The position numbers and the translations under genes were made by a program. The notes under the pieces were generated by a model. That model saw only the letters and a list, made by a program, of their open reading frames with translations. It was not told the DNA's origin and searched no databases. From Durusdinium trenchii (lineage: Eukaryota; Sar; Dinophyceae; Suessiales; Symbiodiniaceae), in NCBI GenBank assembly GCA_963970005.1, contig CAXAMN010021363.1:723427-787426 (forward strand): DNA of 64,000 nt, given 5' to 3'. Numbering within the stretch: the first letter of the stretch is position 1; every line of letters begins with the position of its first letter. Below, piece after piece: positions 45,300 through 55,802 of this stretch.

Positions 45300-45850
45300 G
45301 CTGCGTGGGTTCTGGAGCCTTGTGGAGCCTTGTGTACACATTTGTGGCTTGGGTGGTCACTCTTCGTGGAGCCGTGTCCTCATGTTTGGGTGGTGGGAGG
45401 CGCCGTTTTACTTCGATGTGTGGCCGGCGCAGTGCTTTGGACCCGGTGTTGGCCCGTGGAATACTTTGTTTTTGCGGGCGGGCGCAGTGAATGGTGCACT
45501 TTGGACATGTGGCTCATTTTCAGCGCCTCGAACTTGTCATTGGAAGCGCGTCTGTGCTTTTTTGGCAAAATGCACTGGGTTGTGAACGGCGCAGTGCTTG
45601 TGAACTTTCCTGCGCAGAGTGAACGTCCATGTCAGCGCAGATTTGGGGCAGGCGCCGCCTTTTGTAAACATTTTGTGGCGTCAGCCCTTTGGAAAACTTG
45701 CGGTGCAGATTTTGTGGTGCGGGCGGGGCTTTGTGGGTGTCCATTAATAGATGTCGTGGCAAGGCAGCGCTTTGTAAACCTCGAAGGGCAGCTTTCCTGG
45801 CAGGCGCAGCAACCTGAAGTGCAGATCGTGGCAGATCTGTCATTTAGTGA
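45300..45850. repeat. Degenerate GGCGCAGTGCTTTGTGAA minisatellite
   Basis: Units of about 35-45 bp share GGGCGCAGTGC(T/A)TTG and TGTG(A/G)A(A/C)C. They keep one frame open for 276 codons (45237-46067) but the peptide has no domain. Confidence 0.55.
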
Positions 45851-45879
45851 ACCTGGAAGTGCAAATATGTCCTCTCATA

Positions 45880-46235
45880 CTTTTGCTTGCGTATGTGCAC
45901 TCTCGGACTCACTCTCCTTGTTCGCTCTTGCGTGTGCGCTCGTTGTTTTGGTGCTCCCGTGCGTGTGCGCTCGTATGCGGTTTGCTCGCATATGTGTGCT
46001 CTTATGTGATGTGTTCCCTCATGTGTGCTGCCATGCGCGTGCTCTCATGTGCTCAAATTTTTGCTAATGTATGTGCAGGCGTGCTATCATTTGTGTTGTC
46101 TCCTGTGTGTGCTCTCATATGCCTCCTCACATTGTGTACTCTCATGTGCTTGCTGACATATGTGTGCTCTCATGTATGTGCTCTCATTGGTGTTTTCGTG
46201 CGTGTTCTCATATGTTTGGTCTCTCATGTACTGGT
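45880..46235. repeat. TGTGTGCTCTCATG minisatellite
   Basis: About twenty degenerate 15-18 bp units around TGTG(T/C)GCTCTCATGT(A/G). It translates to artefact Cys/Leu/Val-rich peptides. Confidence 0.75.
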
Positions 46236-46819
46236 ATAGACGTTTTTTGATCAACCGGGATATGTTTTCGCACGTGCGGTATGGTTCAAAAGCTGTGACA
46301 TGATGCACATGAACGTGGTTTCAATGCACATGAACGCGGTTTGAATATGAACTCAGCCAAAATATCTGGCGGCATAGATGTGAGATGAAACCAAAGCTGT
46401 TTGATCAACACCTTTGAGATCAACACCTTTTGAAGTGTTTTGATCTTCGACCTATTGTGTTTGTTTGGTTCGAACACTTTAATTTTTTCGGTCTATGGCT
46501 GTCTATGGAGGAAATACATCGTGGAGAGCCTTGAGACATCCATCTCTGACTTTACGAAGAAAAAATGGAATGTGTGGCGCTCGGAGCGCTTCGCCTTTGG
46601 GACATTTGCAGCTTCCCCTCGCCTTCTCTCCTGTTGTGTCATGATCCCTGTGAACTTGTTCGCCTCAAGAATCAACTCGAGCCGCCAACCTTTTCTGGTG
46701 AACCTATTGGTTGGGCGAGTGGCCGAGTGTTTTAACTCCCACATCAGCTGATTCCTAGGCCGATGTTCTGTTCAACGCCTTCTGCGTCAGGCCGATGAGC
46801 GACGCTGCTCAGTTTTCAG

Positions 46820-47017
46820 ATGCGGATTCCATCGGTGTCTGACACGAACAGGATGAACATGTGCGAACGGATCTACTTTACGGTGGATGTCAGCGGAACC
46901 TCCAACCTATTTTCACGATTCGTGCAGCCCTGGCTTGTTTGCCAAGATGACGTCCTATTTTTTGACGAAGCTGCACCTCTACTTCCGCACAATTTCTGGA
47001 TGTTTTGTACTCTCAAG
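46820..47017 (+). CDS. Possible 66-codon exon, unknown product
   Basis: After TTTTCAG the frame reads MRIPSVSDTNRMNMCER, IYFTVDVSGTSNLFSRF, VQPWLVCQDDVLFFDE and AAPLLPHNFWMFCTLK. It ends CTCAAG|GTAGAT, an AG|G donor. Length is exactly 198 bp (phase 0 to 0). Composition is protein-like and not repetitive. No family was recognised and the flanking exons are not known. Confidence 0.4.
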
Positions 47018-47077
47018 GTAGATTCGACAAGCTGGTGGTTGCTGTGAGTTTTGGACTTGGGATGCTTCGCAACAGCA

Positions 47078-47310
47078 ACAGCAACAACAACAACAACAAC
47101 AACTACTACTACTACTACTNNNNNNNNNNCTACTACTACTACTACTACCACTACTACTGCCAATACTGCCACTACTACTGCCACTACTACAACGATTACA
47201 ACTGCCACTGCCACTGCCACTACCACTACCACTACCACTACTACTGCCACTACCACCACTACGACTAACTACTACCACCCCGACGACTACTACTGCTGCT
47301 GCTGCTGCTA
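47078..47310. repeat. (ACA/ACT)n microsatellite with assembly gap
   Basis: CAACAA then ACTACT then CCACTACCACTACTGC tracts over about 230 bp, interrupted by ten N (47120-47129). The true array length is therefore unknown. Confidence 0.95.
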
Positions 47311-47835
47311 CTACTACTTCTTCGTCTTCCTGCACCTTTCGAATCTCTGCCAGGAGTGCCTTCATGGTTGCAACCATTCTTATCAGCATTGCTATTTGGA
47401 TGGCCAAAGTCCTAGTTGTGCGTCATCGATTGTCATTCTCATTTAAGATAGGAGTGTAGGGAGAATTCCCAATGTTTGGCCAGTCAGAAGCAATCCACTG
47501 CTATTGCACCAGCCTCCAACTGCAAGGGAAGTTCACTGGCGCAAGTGCAAGCATTTGCAACAACATGTTTGTTTTATTTTTTTGTTAAATGTGCCTTCTT
47601 TCTTTCCTTCCTTTGCTTCCCTTCCCGTTTCTTTGTTCCTTTCCTCTGTTTGTGCCAAAAGTCACCCGTTACCGCTTTTGCAGCTCGTCCAGGCTGGCAC
47701 CATACCTCTCTATACCGTGGTCCAATGCAGCACGTGCGAACCGGTCCCGCTTCCCTGGATGCAGGCAAGGTCGCTCTGCAGAATGGTGTTATGTGACATA
47801 TTGTGAGATCACTATCACCTATATGATATGTGTTG

Positions 47836-47972
47836 TAACAAAGGGCATCGCTATTAGGAGCAAGGACGCTACTAGGGGCTCCTGGCCTTACTACTAGGAA
47901 CAAGAAGCTACTAGGGGCTCCTGGCATCGCTATTAGCAAGGACGCTACTAGTATATAACAAGAAGCTTGTTG
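47836..47972. repeat. CTACTAG modular repeat, cluster 6
   Basis: Seven cores joined by GGGCATCG, GAGCAAGGACG, GGGCTCCTGGC, GAACAAGAAG and TATATAACAAGAAG. Very close in word order to cluster 8 (51097-51182). Confidence 0.8.
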
Positions 47973-48929
47973 CTTGATGAACTCTTCCACTCTCCACGGG
48001 TGATGCATTTGTCGCCTGGCCGTGCTTTCGCAGGTGGTGGACGAGGTGTGTGTCATTATTTTTACAACAGAATTCCTTATCAGGACAGCGCGACTTTGCA
48101 CTAGCAGCACTAGCACGAGGTCTACCTGCTACTTTTGTTCAGCTAGCGCGATGGTGCATGTTTATGCATGTTTGGACTTTGTCTTTTTAAGTGTCTCCAT
48201 TGACATCCTTTTTGGTTCCACCCTGGACATAGATACTAATGATGATCACGATCTATAATGGTCTATCAATCTATCAATCTATATAATTAAGGGCTGCTGC
48301 CCCTGTGCCGCCGAAAGTAAGACAAGAAGAACACTTTCACGACGTTGCGCGGAGAGGGCGGAAGAATGTCTTCAAGGCCCACGTGACGTAGAGAGCTCGT
48401 GCAAGTCGTGGCAGGCATTGCCCAGTCAACTGGCAATTTGCATTTGGAAATGATCTGTGCAAGACTTGCCTGTGTTTAATCAAATGCATCTTGGAAGACC
48501 CACAGCCACGAAAGAAATTAAGAAAAACCACACGAGACCCGTAACCGACCACTGGGACACTGCTTCGAAAAGGTCGACCACTGTCGACCACCGGACCGGT
48601 GACTCCGTCTGCTTTTCGCTTCCTCACTTTGGACGGGGTCGGAGGAGATATTTTGGAGAGAAAGAGGGAATCTCAATAGTTGGATCATTGGTTGAGGATG
48701 CTAACAGCACCTTTTGCACGAGCAAAACTGTTGCAAGCACGCTTCTTGGCCACAGCCCCAGATTGATCTTGGCAGTTTCATGTGATTTTTGGGTTTAACC
48801 GGTTTAACGCATTAATTTGAACGAACAGGTGTGTCAATGAACCAACAGACGTAAACAAAGTGGTTTTGCTGCACTGTTGAAACACAGACAGCTTCAAATT
48901 CACGTCTTCTTGAGATTGCACATTGTCAG

Positions 48930-49136
48930 TTGAAATTGCTCTTCGAGCGGGACATCAAGACCGCTGAGAAGGCTGGAGAAGACCAAATGGCAAACCTTGT
49001 CCGGAAAACTTTTCGTGGCTCAGCACGAGCAAATCAGGCCAGCATGGAACGGGAGCAGAACGAAGATGAATATCTTGAAGAGGAAGAAGTCGCTCAAGCT
49101 CAACGATTTGTTTGTGGGCCCAGCTCCATTGTATAG
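48930..49136 (+). CDS. Possible last exon, charged protein
   Basis: After CATTGTCAG the frame reads LKLLFERDIKTAEKAGED, MANLVRKTFRGSARA and EDEYLEEEEVAQAQRF, then stop at 49134-49136. It is highly charged and probably helical, without a known motif. Confidence 0.3.
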   Translation: MKLLFERDIKTAEKAGEDQMANLVRKTFRGSARANQASMEREQNEDEYLEEEEVAQAQRFVCGPSSIV

Positions 49137-49223
49137 AAGGTTCTAGAGAGATGGCATGCAGCAAAAAGAACACCCGACCAGGAAATAGCGACGTGACATG
49201 TATCATGTTCTGCACAAGATTGG

Positions 49224-49330
49224 CTACTAGTAGCCTCCTTGCTCCTAGTAGCGATGCCCTTTGTTCCTAGTAGCGTCCCTTGTTCCTAGTAGTAAGGCCA
49301 GGAGCCCCTAGTAGCGTCCGATCGCTCCTA
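49224..49330. repeat. CTACTAG modular repeat, cluster 7
   Basis: CTACTAGTAGCCTCCTTGCTC, CTAGTAGCGATGCCC, CTAGTAGCGTCC and CCAGGAGCCCCTAGTAG: the reverse complement of the words in clusters 6 and 8. Confidence 0.8.
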
Positions 49331-49722
49331 AGCCAATGCCAGGGGTCTCAAATTGGTGCAGCTTTTGGCGGCAACCCAATGTGATTGTGGACCTCTTCAC
49401 GATTTTGCTTCTTGGGCTCACAAATGGCTCACCTTTGAAAAGCACTCTTTGGTATGGAAGACGATGATGACAAGGATTAATGATCATCATACGTCATCAT
49501 GAGATCATGAGGGATCCTTTGAGCCAATTGCGAAAGACGTCATTTGCCATAGACCTCGCTTGATGCCTCGCAATGCATGACGTGAAAAACTCTTGCGGAG
49601 CATGAGGCCTTATTGGGTGGAGGTCGTGTTTGCCACGTCAGCTGACCAAAATTTCATTTGGCCGGGGGCCTTCAGAATGTTTTACTGTAACATTTTGTAG
49701 CAGCTTGTATTATGTATTGAAT

Positions 49723-50163
49723 CTAGGCCAGGCAAGCTAATGCTCCTGGCTGAAGCCCAGAAGCATTTCCGCAGCCTTCAAGCAGTCGAGGGTCAACTGA
49801 AGTCGCATCGATGCGCGCCGGCCCGGCGAGTGTCCACTCCTTCAGAGGCTGAGACACCGGTTGGCCCTCTGTTGGCTCTGCCAGGTCTCGACCGTTCGCC
49901 CGGTTGCTTTGCATTTTGTTCCGCTGGCCCATCCTGTCGACGCTGACACCAGCGCTTTCTGCTTGTTCTTGGCTGCGCTTTGGCACGGCCGAGTTCAAAC
50001 CGGGCTTTCTGCGTTGTTCGTTTAGGGCACCAGACACGGCAACCAAAGTTGTGAAACTGCTGAACATAGCAGAAGCATAAACCGAAGTTCCGCCCCTTCC
50101 AGTGCTTGCAGCTTCTTTCCGTGAGGCAAGGTCCAGGAAGTTGCCCAAGGGTTGCTGATGCAC
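49723..50163 (-). CDS. Hypothetical protein, 146 codons
   Basis: A continuous ATG-to-TAG frame without low-complexity content. It contains MHQQPLGNFLDLASRKE, SAMFSSFTTLVAVSGAL and PLKEWTLAGPARIDATSV. The opposite strand has only short frames. No domain, signal or splice support was seen. It could be a single-exon retrogene or chance. Confidence 0.3.
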   Translation of the reverse strand: MHQQPLGNFLDLASRKEAASTGRGGTSVYASAMFSSFTTLVAVSGALNEQRRKPGLNSAVPKRSQEQAESAGVSVDRMGQRNKMQSNRANGRDLAEPTEGQPVSQPLKEWTLAGPARIDATSVDPRLLEGCGNASGLQPGALACLA

Positions 50164-51096
50164 TCCCCGAGTGTTAACATGCTTCGCGCTTGCCGAAGCA
50201 TGTTCATGAATCTACTGAACTGAATCAAGGCCTTTCAGCCTCGTCCATCATCACTTTCACAACTCCCAGTGGAACCGAGTCCCATTTTGGAAGCATGCTC
50301 TTCAGCCTGCTAACATTTGCAAACATGATTTCATATGATTTGATCATTTTTGATCTCTAAGAAGCACAACGCCTGAGAGTGAAATGCATGCCAAGGCTCC
50401 GCTTATTTAGATTGCTGCGCGTCAGCCGCATTTTTAAGCTGCCTTGCGCTCGGACAATCTTTTCAGATTGTGCAAACATCAGAAACTCAGGTGTCAAGCT
50501 TCATTCTCGCTCAGACAAGCCAAATCCTTGACAGGATGCAGCTGGTCAACTCGGATTTGTGGCAGCTAAGCGATGCGCAGCATCTTCTATATAATGTCAT
50601 GCTACAGGCGCTGCGTTGACATTTGATTCACATTTGGATGCATTGATTGGCCAACATAGGGCGCCGACGGATTGGTCGTCCTGCAGGCAGCGCCAGCCTT
50701 TGCAATCACCGCAGTCCACCACTCAGCTCACGCGATGCGGATTCGGCAAGTTCCGATTGTCCGGATTGTTTTTGTTTTGTGGCTTTGGCCTTGGCATGTT
50801 TTGCACTGAAAAGAAGTGGTGTGATTGGAACCATTCCCACAATCAACCAAGTGACGAGCGAGAACTTCCTTATGCTTTTGTATTTGCGATGCATCTGGAG
50901 GCTTTGCTGGGCTTTGCCCTGCTAGTCTTTAGCTCTTTGATGTGGCTAAGCTGCAAATCACTGTGTCATATGTTCATGTACATCTGAACACTTTGGAGGT
51001 TTGTAGCTGAACGTGGTGATTGGTATCCACAGTCTGAACCCAAGAGCTTGGACAATTCGGGCGTCCAGAACGTTTGATGAACTCACTGGTTCACCT

Positions 51097-51182
51097 ACTA
51101 GGGGCTCCTGGTCGTACTACTAGGAACAAGAAGCTACTAGGGGCTCCTGGCATCGCTACTAGGAGCAAGGACGCTACTAGGC
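51097..51182. repeat. CTACTAG modular repeat, cluster 8
   Basis: CTACTAGGGGCTCCTGG, CTACTAGGAACAAGAAG, CTACTAGGGGCTCCTGGCATCG and CTACTAGGAGCAAGGACG, ending CTACTAGG. Confidence 0.8.
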
Positions 51183-51199
51183 ACTGGGGTTCCGGCACC

Positions 51200-52100
51200 C
51201 ACCGAGAAGCAAACTGTGTGAACAAGGCTTGTAGTGGAGGCGATGGCCGACAACGCCACGGAGCTTCAAAATGCCAAAGCAGCCAAGCTCCCAGGATGTT
51301 TCTTGGTCGCTGTGCTTTCACCGAGACAGGTGAATGAGGTGTGGGTTGTACCTACCAGCAATTGTGGTGGTATGTGATGGTGTTAAAAACGCCAAAGCTT
51401 AGATTTGGCACATTTTGGCATATTTTGGTGCAATATTGTACCATGAATCTTAATGAGACTAATACCAGACTTCACTTTTGGAAAGTCTCAGTCCCCACCA
51501 ATCTTTGTTCGGTTCAGAATGCGATTGGATAGACCGGAAGCTGGTGAATTGAACCAAACGCGAGGTGCTATACAAGGCACAACAGAATGGTGGGGTGTTT
51601 CTCCGCAGACTGCCAGGGGGCCAAGTGTTTTCACCGAACGGTTGGGCTTGACCTGTCCAGCCTGTCCATCAAGTCGCAGGGCAACTTGATCCAACAGAAC
51701 CGACGACTTGTTGGTAGTTGAGGCAGCTGTTTGGCAACTGTGTTTAGTTGAAGGCCCAACGGCTACCTGGAGATGACACCCTTCATCAGCATTGTGGCCT
51801 GTTGGTGGTGGACTCTGGTGAGAGCGGCATGTGTTGATCGGGAGACAGATTGAAGATGCCTAAAGGCCTTGTCAATGATAGGCTTATATTGTTATTCTTG
51901 AAAGGTTTTGGCTTGTGGTTGTTTCATGTTTCTGCATGTTGGTTCAAGCCCTTTACGTTTCCATCCATTACTGGTGCCTTCTTCCCGAAGCAGGCGGGAA
52001 CGCCGGTTCGCACCCTGGCCATAGTGAGATTGTAAGATCCGCTCAACGACTCATTTGGTTTCCGAGTCGGAGGCTCGGAGGGATTTTAGAAGCAAAGTAT
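51200..52100. other. No gene recognised
   Basis: Only short overlapping frames, no motif and no repeat. Confidence 0.4.
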
Positions 52101-52103
52101 ACT

Positions 52104-52178
52104 GGCGTCCTTGCTACTTAGTAGTCATAGCCTCCAACCTAATAGCGGCCTCCACCCAATAGCGTCCTTGCTGCGAGT
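52104..52178. repeat. CTACTAG modular repeat, cluster 9 (decayed)
   Basis: GTCCTTGCTACTTAGTAG, CTCCAACCTAATAGCGGCCTCC and CCAATAGCGTCCTTGCTGC keep the spacer words while the cores have drifted. Confidence 0.6.
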
Positions 52179-53603
52179 TGCTTGATATATTTTGCGCATT
52201 GATATGTTCTTTTCATTGCTTCAGTGGGTGGTTTGCTGCAAACTAAAAGGATCTACTATACGGTTCTACTTGGGAAAAGCCGATCCATGCTGGGTGTAGG
52301 CGGCCTGAAGCGCCCGATGGCTCGCTGGGCGCTCCTTGCCTTGTTGCCAACTGCACTGGCAGACCTGGAGACAGCTCTGGCTCAGGAGTGATAGGCAGTG
52401 TTTGTGGCAATGTTGTTTGGGAGGTCTCATTTGCAATTTCTTTTGACCTTCTAGCAATTGGTGTTGACAGCAGCTTGGGGCCTCGACCGTACTATCGCGT
52501 ACTACAATTGGTCCTGAGGTTTCAAGCGAGGGTTCCAAACAAATGTTCTGGGATAAGCACAGGATCCAAGCTCATTGGTCTGGGAGTTTCTGCTGGTTCT
52601 GCGGACTATGCGGATTCCAAAGAGGGAAGCTTCAGGAGGAACCTTTATGTATTATGTAGCAATGCCCTGTATACTATAAACAGTTTTTTTTTGTTTTTTT
52701 TTTAATATATATATATATACATAAATATTATTCACACACACATGTTTTGCAGGGATTTGGTATAGTTGGACGTAAGCTTTCCAGCCTCCGGCAGGTTCCA
52801 CGCTCCAAGTTAAGGCTTTTCAGTTTGTTCTCTTACAACGAGAGGCTTCAGCTCCGTCAGGAAGAATGCACTGATCCAGACACCTGCTCCTTGCAGCTGC
52901 TGCATGTCAGAGGGAACAAGACTGAGAGTGCCATGCTGAGCTTTTCACAGTAGGGGCATTTGTTCTTTGCCGCTTCGGAATGTTCTGCTCAGAATAGCAG
53001 GGATTTTTTTCACTGCCAAGGTGATCTGAAAGCTGATTACCAACCTGGAAGAGAGACAGGCGCTAGCTTCGTGCTTTTTCGACACTGTTTTGTGGACAGT
53101 CAACAAAATTGATTCTATACTCTATATAATATACAATTTTGCAAGAGACAGCCACAATTATAATAAGGACAGCACTGCTTCTGTTCGGCGAAGCTGTCTT
53201 TGTTGGTGGCAACATTACATTTCACCAGCAAAGTCGGTGGTTCTGTTTTTGTTTCGTATGCTTTTTTGCACCGCAGATTCTCTGACCACCTATATAGCTT
53301 GTGCCTGGTGAAATCCTGGAGATCCTTCTTGACTAAGACGGAATATCTAGATTTAGATTAAAGACACGCGTTTTCCAAGGCAGTGTTGGACAAAAGGAAA
53401 ACACCAACAAAATCCCACAAAAAGTAGGAAGACATATTGACTGCTGGTTTCCCCATGTTTGAGGCAAACCGTTTTGCCAGGAGTCTCCTGCATGTGGTCG
53501 AACTGCGAAGACAAGCTTGGCCTCGTGGAATGCCACCACTGGCGGTGTGTTTGTTTGCCCACGGCGAAGTGGAGTGCCCTGACGTTCAAAACAGGGCATC
53601 AAA

Positions 53604-53758
53604 AGCTACTAGTAACAAGGGCATCGCTACTAGCAGCAAGGACGCTACTAGTAGCTCCTGGCATTACTACTGGGAGCAAGAAGCTACTAGTAGCAAGGAC
53701 GCTATTAGGTGGAGGCTATCGCTACTAGTAGCAAGAAGCTACCAGTAGCAAGGGCTTC
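53604..53758. repeat. CTACTAG modular repeat, cluster 10
   Basis: Eight cores, including several exact CTACTAGTAG, joined by TAACAAGGGCATCG, CAGCAAGGACG, CTCCTGGCATTA, GAGCAAGAAG and GTGGAGGCTATCG. Confidence 0.85.
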
Positions 53759-55104
53759 GCAGTTCCACCGCTTTGAGAATGCTTTCAAAGAGATCGAGGT
53801 TTAACTAGGTTTAACTGTTTCAACGGCAGTCTCTTGCAATACCGACCTCAGAACCGAATGAAATAGTAACGTAGGATGTGACTGGCGACCGACAAGCATT
53901 TGCAAGAGTACAGTGCCGCCTTCCAGATTTTGCCGTACCGATAGAGGCTCAAACCTTTAGGCATGTATACACCATAGGACACCCTCTTTGGTCAAAAACA
54001 ATGAACAGGAGACAAAACTAAGAGCTGAACACTTATAGCCGCGAACAGTCCAACCCTATCCAATTCGTATCAATTCGTGGGATCAGCAAATGCTTTGTCC
54101 GCCACATCCAATGGCTACAGCATGGGTCACTCTTTTGCCAAGGGACTCCTAGGGCTTCACAGGTTTGGTAATCTTGCAATCAGTCCACGTGACCCGAGAC
54201 GAATTTGGTCAGGAAGGTTCTGGATGGTTCTGGATTTGCACTATGTTGTGTTACTTCTGGATGTTGCCAGGCTTCTCTTGCTTGAAGCATCTTACTCCAT
54301 TTCTCCAATTCGCTTATTTTCATCACCTTTACTATCCTCTACTGTCCATGCCAGGGGACCAACCCGGACCTATCCTCCGGAACCCTGGGTCTTCCATGGT
54401 GGTTTCGGATGTGAAAGGCTTTCGACCTGTTTCGACCGGGCGCGGAATCTGAGGTTCCGAGCTCTTGACCTGTGTCAAGGCTGAAGAGCCTGCTGAAGGG
54501 CAAGACACAGGCGGGGCTTGGGGGTAGGTGATATATATATATATATAAGCGCCATGGAGTATAGAGATCTCTATGAGTCTATAGAGTTTCCGACGATTAT
54601 TACTGCTTTTTGGGGGGACACCGCGAACATTTGCGCACTCATGTGGATGAGGTGGCTCTTGTGGCTGGTTCGCCTGCAGCAAGACCCGGGGTCCTACCAG
54701 GCCGTGTCGAATGGCGGTCGACTGTGTGATCCGGCGCAAAGAATCATTGGATTGTGATGGTTTTGTGCAAAAAGGTGCCCGAAAAGATGAACATCTCTGG
54801 CACTGGTCCAGAAGCAAGCTAGGATTTGCTTGGTCTGGGCCCGGGCCCGCAAATTCTTGGTCCAGAAGCAAGCTGAAACAAGTTCTTGTGGAGGTATGCT
54901 TCGTGTCAGGCTGTGGGTATAGATTGCAGTCCAGCACAAACCAACCATGCATTTTTATCATCGCAGACAGGCTAAGGCTATGGTTGCGGGGAGGAGGTCA
55001 GCCATAGATTCCCCCAGACCACTCACTGAAAACCTTTGGCCCCTTTCAACCAGATTGACGAGCCCTGAGCAACACAATCAAAACACCTTGCCTTTGTAAT
55101 GCAG

Positions 55105-55204
55105 GTGTGAGCGGGGCAAATGCCAATGCACAGATGGCTATGTATCCTTTGGCGGCAAGTGCTACCAAACCACCACCACCACAACATCCCAGAGGCTCGG
55201 CTGA
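55105..55204 (+). CDS. EGF-like module exon (partial gene)
   Basis: After TTTGTAATGCAG|GTG (AG|G acceptor) the frame reads CERGKCQCTDGYVSFGGKCY, the C-x4-C-x-C-x2-GY-x4-GxC end of an EGF-like or tenascin-type EGF module. A short poly-Thr run follows, then a stop at 55202-55204 or an unplaced donor. EGF-like modules are disulphide-bonded and extracellular or lumenal. The first cysteines would lie in an upstream exon that was not found. It lies about 0.5 kb from the LINE's 3' end and on the opposite strand. Confidence 0.45.
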
Positions 55205-55748
55205 ATCACGAACGCTGGCAGATCAAGGAAACTCTAGACCAACACTCCAAACTCACAATAAAGGTGACTCGCCCTTGATCGTTTTGCGCGTCAAGATACA
55301 TGTTCTTCGTTTTCTGCTGTATATCCGATTTGCCCTTTTGCAGCGACCGATTTGCCTTTTTGCAGCGATCCAAACATCGTCTCGAAGACAAGGACAGAGA
55401 CCTGGCCCGATGCGGTGATTTCTGCTCCCGTGCCCGTGCCGCCTCCGGCACCCAAGCAGCCGCCGCCGAAGCAAATCTCGTGGCTTGGATGAAGAAAGCA
55501 CGGTTGCTCTCAGTTTTGGAGAAAGAGAGTTGACAGCTATTGGCCGCCTTACTTATTGGCTTATATACTGGCCTTGGGCAGTCCTCCGATTGAAGAATTT
55601 ACTTACACCAAAGCTCACCAATTCACAGATATGTAGACACGTTGCTAAGTTGCTCAAAGTGAAGGGCTTTTTGCTAGACGTTTCAGTGTCAAGCATGGTG
55701 CCGCAATTCCTGCAGTTATTCTTTTGACATTGTGGATACTAGTCAATG

Positions 55749-55762
55749 CTTGGAATTAATAT
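55749..55762. repeat. LINE target-site duplication, left copy
   Basis: CTTGGAATTAATAT, identical to 62726-62739. The T-run of the reverse-transcribed tail begins immediately after it. Confidence 0.95.
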
Positions 55763-55802
55763 TTTTTTTTTTGCTCGTCTTTTGGTGCTCTGCATGGGCT
55801 TC

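Noticed and set aside
45237-46067. 276-codon + strand frame
   Set aside because: It runs through two degenerate minisatellites; the peptide is Cys/Leu/Val-rich and repetitive without a domain.
47005-47446. Poly-Thr, poly-Tyr, poly-Ser and poly-Val frames around the N gap
   Set aside because: Translation of an ACA/ACT microsatellite in different frames.
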